Below, piece by piece: positions 24,953 through 34,000 of a stretch of DNA of 64,000 nucleotides (position 1 is its first letter; each line of letters opens with the position of its first letter). This stretch comes from JAKZVK01 sp965237575 (GTDB taxonomy: Bacteria; Acidobacteriota; Terriglobia; Bryobacterales; UBA6623), in assembly GCA_965237575.1 (NCBI GenBank), contig CBDEGI010000004.1:3782001-3846000 (forward strand). The letters run 5' to 3'. The notes under the pieces were generated by a model. That model did not search any database. It was not told the origin of the DNA and saw only the letters and a list, made by a program, of their open reading frames with translations. Position numbers and translations under genes: made by a program.

Positions 24953-26790
24953 AGGCCCTCCTGCTCAACAACGGATTCGGTGACGGTGCGCGCATCGAGC
25001 GGCAGTCCGCCGAAATAGCGGACGCTGCGGAGGCGCTCGACCAGCTCCGCCGGCGTGTCGGAGCGAATCAGCTCGAACAATTGGCCGTCGCGGTTCTGAT
25101 CGACGATGTAGACGTGGTGGTGACGCCGGATGAAGTCCGTCAACTCTTTGTCGAACGGATAGGCCAGCAGGCGCAGATACGAGGTGTGGGCATCGTGCTC
25201 GGCCTTCAACTGTTCGCGGCTCTCGACGATCGCCCAGTTGCTGGTGCCGCAGCCGATGAAGCCGACGGAGGCGTCTTCGACGAGCTCGACCTCCGGACGC
25301 GGCATCATCGAACGGGCGGTCTCGAACTTGCGGCTGAGGCGCTCCATGTTGCGGGCCCAGTCGGCGGGGCGTTCGCTGTATTGGGCGTGCTCGTTGTGTC
25401 CGGTGCCGCGGGTAAAGTAAGCGGCGAGCGGATGGTCGGTGCCGGGCAGCGTGCGGTAGCAGATCCCGTCGCCATCGACGTCGCGATAGCGCGAGAACTC
25501 GCCCAAGCGTTCGAGGTCGGCGGCGTCGAGCACCTTGCCGCGCTTGAAAGGCCTGGTCGGGTATTTGAACTCGTCGGCCATCCAGTAGTTCATGCCGAGG
25601 TCGAGGTCCATCATCACGAAGACGGGGGTCTGCAACTCCTCGGCGAGGTCGAAGGCCTGGCCGGTCATGGTGAAGCATTCCTCGGGCGTCGAGGGGATCA
25701 ACAACGGGTGCTTGGTGTCGCCGTGCGACAGCGTCGCGCAAGCCAGCAGATCGCCTTGCGCGGTGCGCGTGGGCAGCCCGGTCGAGGGGCCCATGCGCTG
25801 AACGTTGACGATGACGACGGGGATCTCGGCGAAATAGCCGAGGCCGATGAACTCCGACATCAACGAGATGCCGGGGCCGGCAGTGGTGGTCATCGAGCGG
25901 GCGCCGGCCCAACCGGCGCCGATGGCCATGCCGATCGAAGCGAGCTCGTCTTCGGCCTGCACGATCGCGAACGTGGCCTTGCCGGTCTCGGGATCCATGC
26001 GGTACTGGCGAGCGTATTCGGTCAGCGACTCGGCCACGGACGATGACGGGGTGATCGGATACCAGGTGACCACGCTGACCCCGGCGAACATCGCGCCCAG
26101 CGCGGCGGCCGCGTTGCCCTCGATGATGACCTTGCCAGCCGTGGCGTTCATCCGCTCGACATAGAACGGGTCGGCCTTGCCTAGCTCTTGCTTGGCGTAC
26201 TCGTAACCGGCGGTGACGGCGTTCCAGTTGAGGTCCGCCGCCTTGGGCTTTCTCTTGAATTGCTTCCGCAGCGCCTTCTCGATTTCCTCGAGATCGATAC
26301 CGAGCAGATAGGCCAGCACGCCGTCGTAGATGATATTGCGGACGAGCCTGCGAAGCTTGGCGTTGGGGCAGACGGGCGTGACGATCTTGGTGAACGGAAC
26401 GGGGTAGAAATGCAGGTCGGTGCGGATCGAGTCCAAGTGCAGCGGCTCGTCGTAGACGACGGCGGCGCCAGCAGGCAGATCGAGCACATCGTCGCGGGCT
26501 GTTTCGGGATTCATCGCGACGAGAAAATCAACTCCGCGCTTGCGGCCGATGAATCCGTGCTTGTTGGTACGGATGGTGTACCACGTGGGCAGGCCGGCGA
26601 TGTTCGACGGAAACAAGTTCTTGGCCGAAACCGGAATGCCCATCTGGAACAAGGCCCGGAGCAAAACGAGGTTGGCCGTCTGACTTCCGGAGCCGTTGAC
26701 GGTGGCGACCTGGATACTGAAATCGTTAACGACGCGGTCTGCGGAGGCAAGTGGACCTAGCGCCACCGGTGCAGCTTCAACTGTGGACAT
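24949..26790 (-). CDS. korA: 2-oxoacid:ferredoxin oxidoreductase, fused gamma-alpha subunit
   Basis: A 613-residue protein. Residues about 20-195 are the gamma domain ('FSIQVATVNGSGSQTANLVL', 'LRALFQMGIPVSAKNLFPSN'), and about 215-600 the alpha (pyrimidine-binding and transketolase-C-like) part with 'GNAAAALGAMFAGVSVVTWY', 'PITPSSSVAESL', 'EDELASIGMAIGAGWAGARS' and 'TTTAGPGISLMSEFIGLGYF'. Such fusion is the standard KorA architecture. It precedes korB with a four-base overlap. The enzyme is oxygen-tolerant in several aerobes and can replace the 2-oxoglutarate dehydrogenase complex. No E1/E2 dehydrogenase is seen here. Confidence 0.88.
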   Translation of the reverse strand: MSTVEAAPVALGPLASADRVVNDFSIQVATVNGSGSQTANLVLLRALFQMGIPVSAKNLFPSNIAGLPTWYTIRTNKHGFIGRKRGVDFLVAMNPETARDDVLDLPAGAAVVYDEPLHLDSIRTDLHFYPVPFTKIVTPVCPNAKLRRLVRNIIYDGVLAYLLGIDLEEIEKALRKQFKRKPKAADLNWNAVTAGYEYAKQELGKADPFYVERMNATAGKVIIEGNAAAALGAMFAGVSVVTWYPITPSSSVAESLTEYARQYRMDPETGKATFAIVQAEDELASIGMAIGAGWAGARSMTTTAGPGISLMSEFIGLGYFAEIPVVIVNVQRMGPSTGLPTRTAQGDLLACATLSHGDTKHPLLIPSTPEECFTMTGQAFDLAEELQTPVFVMMDLDLGMNYWMADEFKYPTRPFKRGKVLDAADLERLGEFSRYRDVDGDGICYRTLPGTDHPLAAYFTRGTGHNEHAQYSERPADWARNMERLSRKFETARSMMPRPEVELVEDASVGFIGCGTSNWAIVESREQLKAEHDAHTSYLRLLAYPFDKELTDFIRRHHHVYIVDQNRDGQLFELIRSDTPAELVERLRSVRYFGGLPLDARTVTESVVEQEGL

Positions 26791-27255
26791 GCCGTTCCTT
26801 TAGCGAGAACCCGTGGACGAACCGCCCGTGGAGGGGGGGATTACTGACCATCATAACAAAGATCCCGTGGGCGGCAAACTTGAGGAAACGCCCTAGGTGG
26901 CTGAAAAAAAAGGGGGTGCCAGGGCCATGAGCCCGCCGCCGCCCTCTGATGAGTACGACGCGCCGGGAGGGGCCGAGGGTTTCGTTGGCGTGGAATGAGG
27001 GACGGTCGTGATCAGGGGTGGGGGTTGCGCGCGGGCTCACGCCCACGCCTCGGAGGTGGTGGGCCGAGGCGTCGGTGCAGAATTAGAGGCTCCGCATAGG
27101 TGGCGGTTTGTCAACGCAAGCTGACGCCTGCGGCTCTGAGTCGCAGGTTGGGAGTGTTGCGCTGCGATTGGGGTGCTTCGGCTGTTTGGCTCGGGGTGCG
27201 GAGGGCCGCCGGTATAATGGAGGATTAACTCTCCCTTCCCTTCGGAGTCCCCCTT
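26791..27255. other. Intergenic region between korA and lysS
   Basis: 465 bases between divergent genes. It contains an A-run followed by a G-run (near 26905-26916), a GC-rich stretch and the lysS -10 candidate. I see no coding frame worth reporting. Confidence 0.5.
27213..27218 (+). promoter_or_regulatory. Candidate -10 box (TATAAT) for lysS
   Basis: A perfect TATAAT stands out in GC-rich DNA 38 bases before the lysS start. The only -35-like hexamer nearby (TTGGCT at 27186) is 21 bases away, longer than usual. Initiation near 27225 would give a leader of about 30 bases. Confidence 0.4.
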
Positions 27256-28809
27256 TTGTCCCAAGAAGATCGGCTGTTCGAGCAGCGCTATCAAAAAATC
27301 AAGGAGATCGAGGCGCTCGGGTACTCGGCCTACCCGCGCAAGTTCGACTACACCCATACCCCGGGGCGTATCCACGAGGAGTATGAGTCGTGGGACGGCG
27401 AACGGCTCGAAAACGAGACGGTGCCGGTCAAGGTGTGCGGGCGGCTGATGACCGTCCGGCGGCAAGGCAAGGCCGGCTTCTGCCACATCCAGCAGCAAGG
27501 GGAGAGGATTCAGCTTTACGTCCGCAAGGACGAGGTGGGCGACCAGGCGTTCGAACTCTACAAGAAGCTCGACGCCGGCGATATCATCGGAGCGGAGGGG
27601 CGGCTGTTCCGCACGCGTACGGGGGAGTTGACCGTTCGGGTTGAGCGTCTCGAGTTCCTCGCCAAGGCGCTACTGTCGCCGCCGGAGAAGTGGCACGGCT
27701 TGCAGGACGTCGAGATCCGCTATCGCCAACGCTACCTCGATCTGCTGACAAACCCGGAGGTGCGCGCGGTCTTCCTCAAGCGGGAGAAGTTGATCGCGGC
27801 CCTGCGACGCTCGCTCGAAAAGCGCGGGTACGTCGAGGTCGAGACGCCGATGATGCAGCCGATCTACGGCGGCGCGCTGGCGCGGCCGTTTCAAACGCAT
27901 CACAACACGCTCGACGTCGACTTGTTCCTGCGCATCGCGCCGGAGTTGTATCTGAAGCGGCTGGTCGTCGGCGGCCTCGACCGCGTGTATGAGATCAACC
28001 GCAACTTCCGCAACGAGGGCGTCTCGAGCCAGCACAACCCGGAATTCACGATGCTCGAGTTCTATCAAGCCTACAGCGACTATCGCGATTTGATGGACCT
28101 GAGTGAAGAGATGCTGCGCGACGCGGCGGCGGCCGTCAACGGCGGCGACCCGGTGGTGCAGTTCGAAGGCAACACGATCGACTTCTCGACCCTGCGCCGC
28201 CTCTCGCTCAAGGAGGCGGTCGCCGAGCACTGGCCCGACGAAGCCTCGCGCCCGCCGGTGAACGAGTTGGACGACGCAGAGCGCGTGACGGAGCTGGTAG
28301 GGATCTACAACGAGAAAGCCGAGTCGCCGCTCAAGCTGACGTCGAACTCGTCCCCTGGCGCTTGCCTGCTGGCCTTGTTCGAGCATGCCTGCGAGACGAA
28401 CCTGATTCAGCCGACGCTGGTGTACGACTATCCGGTGGAGGCGTCGCCGCTTTCGAAATCGAAGCCGGATGATCCGAACTGGGTCGAGCGTTTCGAGATC
28501 TACGCCGGGGGCATGGAGATTGCGAATGCCTACTCGGAGCTGAACGATCCGCAAGAGCAGCGGCGGCGCTTCCAGTCGCAAGTGCAGCAACGGCAGCAGG
28601 GCGAGCAAGAGGCGCACGAGATGGACGAGGACTACGTCCGCGCGCTGTGCTACGGCATGCCGCCGACGGCTGGGGAGGGTATCGGCGTCGACCGCCTGGC
28701 GATGCTGCTGACCAACTCGCGCTCGATCCGCGACGTCATCCTTTTCCCGTTGCTGCGGCCCGAAGGCGAACTCGGGCTGACGAAGCGGCTTGAGGGGCTT
28801 GACGAGTAG
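27256..28809 (+). CDS. lysS: Lysine--tRNA ligase, class II
   Basis: A 517-residue class II lysyl-tRNA synthetase. The N-terminal OB-fold anticodon-binding domain spans about residues 50-150 ('VKVCGRLMTVRRQGKAGFCH', 'IQQQGERIQLYV'). Catalytic motif 1 is around 'EVETPMMQPIYGGALARPF', motif 2 is 'YEINRNFRNEGVSSQHNPEF' and motif 3 is 'GEGIGVDRLAMLLTNS'. The start is a TTG at 27256 with GGAG nine bases upstream. In this group lysS is often next to the lol lipoprotein-export genes, as here (LolC/E permease 270 bases downstream). Confidence 0.95.
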   Translation: MSQEDRLFEQRYQKIKEIEALGYSAYPRKFDYTHTPGRIHEEYESWDGERLENETVPVKVCGRLMTVRRQGKAGFCHIQQQGERIQLYVRKDEVGDQAFELYKKLDAGDIIGAEGRLFRTRTGELTVRVERLEFLAKALLSPPEKWHGLQDVEIRYRQRYLDLLTNPEVRAVFLKREKLIAALRRSLEKRGYVEVETPMMQPIYGGALARPFQTHHNTLDVDLFLRIAPELYLKRLVVGGLDRVYEINRNFRNEGVSSQHNPEFTMLEFYQAYSDYRDLMDLSEEMLRDAAAAVNGGDPVVQFEGNTIDFSTLRRLSLKEAVAEHWPDEASRPPVNELDDAERVTELVGIYNEKAESPLKLTSNSSPGACLLALFEHACETNLIQPTLVYDYPVEASPLSKSKPDDPNWVERFEIYAGGMEIANAYSELNDPQEQRRRFQSQVQQRQQGEQEAHEMDEDYVRALCYGMPPTAGEGIGVDRLAMLLTNSRSIRDVILFPLLRPEGELGLTKRLEGLDE

Positions 28810-28929
28810 GTGGTGAGATAGTGGCTAGCTTCCCCTATCGACGCGGGATGAGCCCCGGATTTCGGGGCGATCAGAAGGTTGTCGTGAAAGCTGTACCGCC
28901 CCTTTCAGGGCTTGAGGAGTTTTATCGCC

Positions 28930-29005
28930 TGTACGTCCTGGGACATGGGTAACAGAATAACCCAAGCACATGGGTAACACTTTTCTATGTGTCCCAGGAC
29001 GTACA
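28930..29005. repeat. 76-base palindromic element with TGTACGTCCTGGGACA ends
   Basis: The 16-base arm TGTACGTCCTGGGACA (28930-28945) is perfectly matched in reverse by TGTCCCAGGACGTACA (28990-29005). Inside are two direct copies of ACATGGGTAACA/C (28943-28954 and 28968-28979). It lies between lysS and the Lol permease gene and is preceded by CGCCCCTTTCAGGGCTT. The ends resemble IS-type termini, and no coding capacity is present. In RNA it would form a long hairpin that could act as a terminator for lysS, though there is no U-tract. Confidence 0.75.
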
Positions 29006-29080
29006 TTCAAACGCCCCTGCCGGGGCTACAACCTGCGTGCGCGTGCACCGGCGTGGGCCGTGGGTTACTCTTCGTGAGCC

Positions 29081-30343
29081 ATGCTGACGCTTCCTCCAAA
29101 ACGCTCCGGGCGCAGGTCGTTCGAACTGTTTGTTGCCGGGCGCTACCTGCGCGCGAAGCGCAAGGAGAAGTTCATCTCGATCGTGACGCTGCTGTCGGTG
29201 GCGGGTGTGGCGGTGGGGGTCACGGCGCTGGTGATCGCCATGGCCATCAACAACGGCGTGCAGCAAGACTTGCAGCGCTATTTGATGGGCGCTACGGCGC
29301 ACGTCAACCTGCTTGAGAAAGAGCGCGGATTCGGGATCGAAGATTGGCGGAACTTCGTGGGCGGCTTTCAAGACGTGGAGCATGTGGTGTCGGTCGCTCC
29401 CGCCCTCTATGGGGAAGTGATGGTGTCGAGCACGGCGAGGAGCCAGGGCGCCGTGCTCAAGGGCATCGACTTGGCCAGTGAGTTGGATGTATCAGGAATG
29501 TTGGCGAACCTCAAGCAGGGGTCCGTCGATGATCTCGAGCGTCCCGGCGATTTCCCGGGCATCATCATCGGCGACCAACTCGCCGACCACATCGGCGCCA
29601 GGATGGATACCCTCGTGAAGGTGATCAACCCGCAGGGGGAGATGACGCCGTTCGGTCCGGTGGCGGGCGAGAAACGGTTTCGGGTCGCCGGCATCATGGA
29701 TTCAGGGTTCTACCAGTACGACAATCACTGGGTCATCACCACCCTGCCGTCAGCGCAACAGGCGCTCAATTTGCCGGACGTCATCAACCAAATTGAGTTC
29801 AAGATCGACGATCTCGACAAGGCCGAGCAGGTGGGTGCCGACGTCGAGGCCTTGGCCGGGGCGGAGTTTTCCGCGACCAACTGGAAGGAGCAGAACCGCA
29901 CGATCTTTCAAGCGCTGAAGGTCGAGAAGCTGGTGACGGCGGTGACGATCGGGCTGATCATGCTCGTAGCGGCGTTGAACATCTTGACGTCGCTGGTGAT
30001 GATTGTGATGGAGAAGAGTAAGGACATCGCGATCCTCAAGTCGATGGGCGCGGCTCGGAAACAGATCCGGGCGATCTTCCTGTACCAGGGGTTGATCATC
30101 GGAACGACCGGTACGGCGGTCGGCCTCGTGCTCGGACATCTGCTGTGCTGGGTGTGCGATACGTACCAGCTCCTTCCCCTCGAGGCACAGGTGTACGGCC
30201 TGAGCTACGTTCCGTTCTCCCCTGACGTGCTGGACGCGGTTCTGGTCGCCGCGGCCGCGGTGCTGGTTAGTTATGTGACGACCATCTACCCCTCCGGCTC
30301 GGCGGCTGGCATCGTGCCGGTGGAGGTTTTGCGGTACGAGTAA
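29081..30343 (+). CDS. LolC/LolE-family lipoprotein-releasing ABC permease
   Basis: A 420-residue FtsX/LolCE-type permease. Topology fits the family: one transmembrane helix at about residues 33-58 ('IVTLLSVAGVAVGVTALVIA'), a large periplasmic MacB-PCD domain (60-280), then three helices near 288-315, 335-360 and 385-405. 'RAKRKEKFISIVTLLSVAGV' and 'MEKSKDIAILKSMGAARKQI' are typical LolC/E sequences. With a LolD ATPase, which is not in this window, it would extract lipoproteins from the inner membrane for transfer to the outer membrane. The absence of an adjacent lolD is slightly unusual. Confidence 0.88.
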   Translation: MLTLPPKRSGRRSFELFVAGRYLRAKRKEKFISIVTLLSVAGVAVGVTALVIAMAINNGVQQDLQRYLMGATAHVNLLEKERGFGIEDWRNFVGGFQDVEHVVSVAPALYGEVMVSSTARSQGAVLKGIDLASELDVSGMLANLKQGSVDDLERPGDFPGIIIGDQLADHIGARMDTLVKVINPQGEMTPFGPVAGEKRFRVAGIMDSGFYQYDNHWVITTLPSAQQALNLPDVINQIEFKIDDLDKAEQVGADVEALAGAEFSATNWKEQNRTIFQALKVEKLVTAVTIGLIMLVAALNILTSLVMIVMEKSKDIAILKSMGAARKQIRAIFLYQGLIIGTTGTAVGLVLGHLLCWVCDTYQLLPLEAQVYGLSYVPFSPDVLDAVLVAAAAVLVSYVTTIYPSGSAAGIVPVEVLRYE

Positions 30344-30560
30344 AGAGTTGAAGCCGATGCGTTAGAGGAGTCGACAGGCCTTCGAGTGGCGTCAGCGTTC
30401 GTGCTGGATCGCTCCCTGACGGTCACGGCTCGTTGGCTTCGGTGTGCGAGAAAGGCTCCTGCGGTTTTCCTGCGATATACTTACGCTGTTTGGCCTGACG
30501 TTGGTCGCGTGGTCCCAACGCGGGCTGCGATGAGTTGAACTTACGTTCTCGAGGATAGGG

Positions 30561-31313
30561 ATGAAGGGTGTTGTCTTAGCGGGTGGTCTGGGAAGTCGGC
30601 TGGATCCGCTCACGCGCATTACGAACAAACACCTGCTGCCGGTTTATGACAAGCCGATGGTCTATTACCCGATCAACACGCTGGTCAGCGCTGGAATTAG
30701 AGACATCCTGATCGTCACCGGCGGGCAGAACGCGGGTGATTTCCTGCGCCTGCTGGGCAACGGCAAGGAATTCGGCTTGAAGCACTTGAACTACACCTAC
30801 CAGGAAGGCGAGGGGGGCATCGCCGAAGCCTTGGACCTGGCCGAGCACTTCTCCGAAGGAGAGCGGCTGTGCGTGATGCTCGGCGACAACATCATCGAAG
30901 GCAACATCAACGATGCCGTCGCCGCGTTTCAGCAACAGGAGCGGGGCGCGCGGGTGCTGCTCAAGGCCGTCGACGACGCGCAGCGTTTCGGCGTCGCCGA
31001 AGTGGACGGCGAGCGGATCGCGCATATCGAGGAGAAGCCTCGTCATCCGAAATCGAACTATGCGGTGACCGGGATCTATATGTACGACGAGACGGTGTTT
31101 GACAAGATCCGCAAGCTCGAACCCTCGGCGCGAGGCGAACTGGAAATCACGGACGTCAACAACCTCTACATCGGCGACGGAAACCTCGCGTACTCGTTTC
31201 TCGATGGCTGGTGGACTGATGCGGGAACCTTCGAGTCTCTGCAGCGCGCGACTAATCTGGTCGCCAAGACGGGAGCCAATCTGCAGAGTCTCAACGGTTC
31301 GGACGGGGAGTGA
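30561..31313 (+). CDS. Sugar-1-phosphate nucleotidyltransferase (RmlA-like)
   Basis: A 250-residue nucleotidyltransferase that activates a sugar phosphate, most likely glucose-1-phosphate + dTTP to dTDP-glucose. It has the signature loop 'MKGVVLAGGLGSRLDPLTRI', 'TNKHLLPVYDKPMVYYPINT', 'CVMLGDNIIEGNI', 'HIEEKPRHPKSNYAVTGIYM' and 'GWWTDAGTFESL'. It is about 40 residues shorter than enterobacterial RmlA, lacking the C-terminal allosteric extension, as in archaeal/short-type enzymes. No rmlB, C or D follows. GAGGATAGGG precedes the ATG. It opens the polysaccharide cluster. Confidence 0.85.
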   Translation: MKGVVLAGGLGSRLDPLTRITNKHLLPVYDKPMVYYPINTLVSAGIRDILIVTGGQNAGDFLRLLGNGKEFGLKHLNYTYQEGEGGIAEALDLAEHFSEGERLCVMLGDNIIEGNINDAVAAFQQQERGARVLLKAVDDAQRFGVAEVDGERIAHIEEKPRHPKSNYAVTGIYMYDETVFDKIRKLEPSARGELEITDVNNLYIGDGNLAYSFLDGWWTDAGTFESLQRATNLVAKTGANLQSLNGSDGE

Positions 31314-31342
31314 GGGCGGCCGCTGCCTTGTGGCTTTTCCAT

Positions 31343-31450
31343 CGCCCTTTCAGGGCTCCGGACGCTGGATTTATACCCAGGGTTCCGCCGTCCAAGACCA
31401 GGACGGCTTTACCCTGGGCTAACATCCAACGCCGCTTCGCGGCTTGCTTC
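31343..31450. repeat. Composite intergenic repeat, copy 2
   Basis: Shares with 23658-23760 the ordered blocks CGCCCTTTCAGGGCTCC, CCCAGGGTTCCGCC, GGACGGCTTTACCCTGGG, CTAACATCC and a CGCTTCGCGG hairpin. The arms CCCAGGGT and ACCCTGGG pair. The base changes relative to copy 1 are compensatory (CCTAGGGT/ACCCTAGG), which argues for conserved secondary structure. Confidence 0.7.
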
Positions 31451-31572
31451 GGTGCAAGTAGAGTGGCATTGTGCCGAGGCTGAGATCGTGCGTTTGGGTC
31501 GCGGCTTAGAGTCTGTTCTTAGCCGGGGCTCGCGTTGACCCTCTAGGGCAGATGTGCCTGCCGCAAGCTGGT

Positions 31573-31594
31573 GGGTGGACGCAGCGGTCCACCC
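31573..31594. repeat. Hairpin GGGTGGAC-GCAGCG-GTCCACCC
   Basis: An 8-base perfect stem with a GCAGCG loop followed by CCTGCGAG, just upstream of a glycosyltransferase gene. The same stem-loop type occurs at 45442, 56498, 59603 and 59690. Confidence 0.7.
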
Positions 31595-31621
31595 CTGCGA
31601 GTTCGGCGAAGGGATAGTGCG

Positions 31622-32719
31622 TTGCGGGTCGCCCTTGATGCCACGCCACTGACAGTCCCGTTTGGAGGGACTCGCCGCTACGTCATCGAACTCGTCCGCG
31701 CACTTGCTCAACAGTTTCCCGGCGACGAGTATCACCTGGTCACCGACCCAGCGTCGTGGACTTGGCCCGAAGAGCTGCGAGGCTTTCCCAATGTCTACGT
31801 GCGGCGGCCGCCCTGGGGCGGGCTGGCCGGCTTGTGGTGGCTGAGCGGGCTGCCGTGGGAGCTTCAGCGGCTAGGCGTTGATGTCTTCCACGGTACGGAC
31901 TTCTCGGTACCGTACCTCCCGCTCATTCCTTCGGTGATGAGCTTCCACGATCTGTCCCCCTGGAAGGCCGGGGCGCTGCGTCCTCCGGGCTCCGAGCGTG
32001 TTCGGACCCGCGCGCCGTACGTGCTCCGGCTGGCGACCCTGATCTTGACCCACACCGAGGCGATTCGAGACGAGTTGGCCGGGACGTTCAGCGTTCCCCG
32101 GTCGCGCGTGCGGGTGGCTAATTTGGCGCCCTTCGAGACGCAGGGGCGGTCGGGGTCCGACAGCGGGACTGTTTCCTTGGGCGCATCCGCCCCGCCCCGG
32201 CCGTATTTACTGTTCGTCGGCGCCCGCGAAAAGCGCAAGAACATAGGGCGGCTGATCGAATCGTGGCGAAAGGCCCGGCAACGGCTGCCGGGTCTCTCGC
32301 TTGTCCTGGTCGGCGCGCCCGGGGAAGAGGACGCGGCGATTTCCCCGGAAGCGGGTTTGCACGTCCAGGGCCAGCTAGCCGATGGGCAGATGATGAGTCT
32401 GTTGTCGGGTGCGGCTGCGTTGGTTTATCCTAGCCTGTACGAGGGGTTCGGTCTTCCCGTCCTCGAAGCGATGAAGGCGGGCGTGCCGGTGATTACCTCG
32501 CGAGACCCCGCGATTAGCGAAGTGGCAAGCGGGGCCGCGGTTCAAGTCGACGTGACGTCCACGGACGCATTGAGCCGAGCGATTCTGCGTGTCGCCACGA
32601 GTTCTGAATCGCAGTTGAAGCTTCGAGAGCAGGGGATACGCCGCGCCTCCGCATTCAGTTGGCGGAGGACGGCACAGCGGACTCGTGACGTCTACAGGGA
32701 AGCCATCGGCCGTTTCTGA
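31622..32719 (+). CDS. Glycosyltransferase, GT4 family (first)
   Basis: The TTG at 31622 has AAGGGA upstream and begins the normal GT-B N-terminus 'MRVALDATPLTVPFGGTRRY'; a longer frame from 31571 would translate an intergenic hairpin. The 365-residue product has 'LLFVGAREKRKNIGRLIESW' at the start of the nucleotide-sugar-binding half and the GT4 E-x7-E motif in 'PSLYEGFGLPVLEAMKAGVP'. It would add a sugar to a lipid-linked glycan at the cytoplasmic face. Donor and acceptor are unknown. It overlaps the next gene by 35 bases. Confidence 0.85.
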   Translation: MRVALDATPLTVPFGGTRRYVIELVRALAQQFPGDEYHLVTDPASWTWPEELRGFPNVYVRRPPWGGLAGLWWLSGLPWELQRLGVDVFHGTDFSVPYLPLIPSVMSFHDLSPWKAGALRPPGSERVRTRAPYVLRLATLILTHTEAIRDELAGTFSVPRSRVRVANLAPFETQGRSGSDSGTVSLGASAPPRPYLLFVGAREKRKNIGRLIESWRKARQRLPGLSLVLVGAPGEEDAAISPEAGLHVQGQLADGQMMSLLSGAAALVYPSLYEGFGLPVLEAMKAGVPVITSRDPAISEVASGAAVQVDVTSTDALSRAILRVATSSESQLKLREQGIRRASAFSWRRTAQRTRDVYREAIGRF

Positions 32720-33980
32720 ACACCCACCGCCGCCCGAACGTGCGCTTTTTCTGTCGGCGGAACCGCCTTTCCCGCCCGCCGGCGGGGGGCCGTTGCGTTC
32801 GGCTAGCCTACTGCGGTTCCTGTCGGACCGGTTCCGGGTCCACCTAGTCACGTTCCGGGAAGCGCGGCAACGCGGGCCAGAGTTTGCTCCGCCCGACGGC
32901 GTCGCCGAGAGGACCACGGTGGTATCCCTGCCGCGTCACAGCCGCGGCAGGGCCGCCCGCATCGGCCGCAACGTCAGCCGGCTGCTGCGGGGCGCGTTGC
33001 CGCTGACCGACCGCTTCTGCGGACGCGACAGTCTCGATCAGGTATCGCGACTTGTTGCGACAGATCTGGGGGCGCAGGACCTGGGGCAAAGCCGCTACTT
33101 GGTGGGTGTTATTGAGCACTTCTGGTGCGCGCCGTACATAAAGGTGCTGCGAGGCCGTTGCGAGCGATTGGTCCTCGATTTGCATAACGTAGAGTCGGTG
33201 CTTCATCACAGTTGCGCACGGAGCGAGCCGTGGCCGCAGAACGTGGCGCACGGGTGGTTCGAACCGAGAGCCAGAGGCATGGAGCGGGAGCTTCTTCCGC
33301 AGTTCGACTTGGTGTTGACGGCTTCGGCCCAGGACCGTGAGCGGGTCCGGGCCATCGCGCCCCAAGCAAACGTGGCCGTCTTCCCGAACACCTTACCCAA
33401 GGCGCCGCAACCTGTGGTCGAAGAGGAGAACATCATCGCCTTTTCGGGCAACCTGGAGTACCATCCCAACGTCACAGCCGTGCGATACTTCGGCCGCGAA
33501 GTCTGGCCGTTGCTGCGGGATGCGGACCCCACGTTGCGCTGGCTACTGGTGGGCAAGAACGAGTGGGCGGTTCGCTCGGATACCGAAGGCGACCCGCGCA
33601 TCGAGAAAACGGGTCCGGTGGCGGACGCAGTGGAAGAGTTGGCGCGCGCGAAGGTGGTGGTCGTTCCCCTGCTCGCCGGCAGCGGGACGCGCGTCAAGAT
33701 CGTAGAGGCTTGGGCCGCGGGCCGGGCCGTGGTTTCGACGACGATCGGCGCCGAGGGGCTGCCGGCCGAAGATGGAGAGAACATCTTGATCGCCGACGGG
33801 GCCGAGTCGATGGCGAGCGCGGTACGTTCCCTGCTCGAGGATCAGGACCTACGGCGGCGTGTGGGGCAGGCCGGACGGCAAACGTTTGAGCAAGAACTGT
33901 GCTGGCCGCAGGCCTGGAAAACGCTGTCCGCTGAATTCGAAAGGCTCCTTTCCGCCCCGCCGTACGCGGCGGCGGTCTAG
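32685..33980 (+). CDS. Glycosyltransferase, GT4 family (second)
   Basis: A 431-residue GT-B protein. The N-terminal half has 'ALFLSAEPPFPPAGGGPLRS' and a membrane-association-type basic patch; the C-terminal half has 'IIAFSGNLEYHPNVTAVRYF', 'LLVGKNEWAVRS' and 'PLLAGSGTRVKIVEAWAAGR', the last being the donor-site Glu region typical of the GT4 group with 'GSGTR.K..EA'. It starts inside the preceding gene, and a start further downstream is possible. It is likely part of the same transcript. Confidence 0.83.
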   Translation: MTSTGKPSAVSEHPPPPERALFLSAEPPFPPAGGGPLRSASLLRFLSDRFRVHLVTFREARQRGPEFAPPDGVAERTTVVSLPRHSRGRAARIGRNVSRLLRGALPLTDRFCGRDSLDQVSRLVATDLGAQDLGQSRYLVGVIEHFWCAPYIKVLRGRCERLVLDLHNVESVLHHSCARSEPWPQNVAHGWFEPRARGMERELLPQFDLVLTASAQDRERVRAIAPQANVAVFPNTLPKAPQPVVEEENIIAFSGNLEYHPNVTAVRYFGREVWPLLRDADPTLRWLLVGKNEWAVRSDTEGDPRIEKTGPVADAVEELARAKVVVVPLLAGSGTRVKIVEAWAAGRAVVSTTIGAEGLPAEDGENILIADGAESMASAVRSLLEDQDLRRRVGQAGRQTFEQELCWPQAWKTLSAEFERLLSAPPYAAAV

Positions 33981-34000
33981 GTGCGACAATATTCTTAACT

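Noticed and set aside
28930..29005. Rho-independent terminator of lysS
   Set aside because: The hairpin is strong but is not followed by a T-run, and the internal direct repeats fit an inserted element better.
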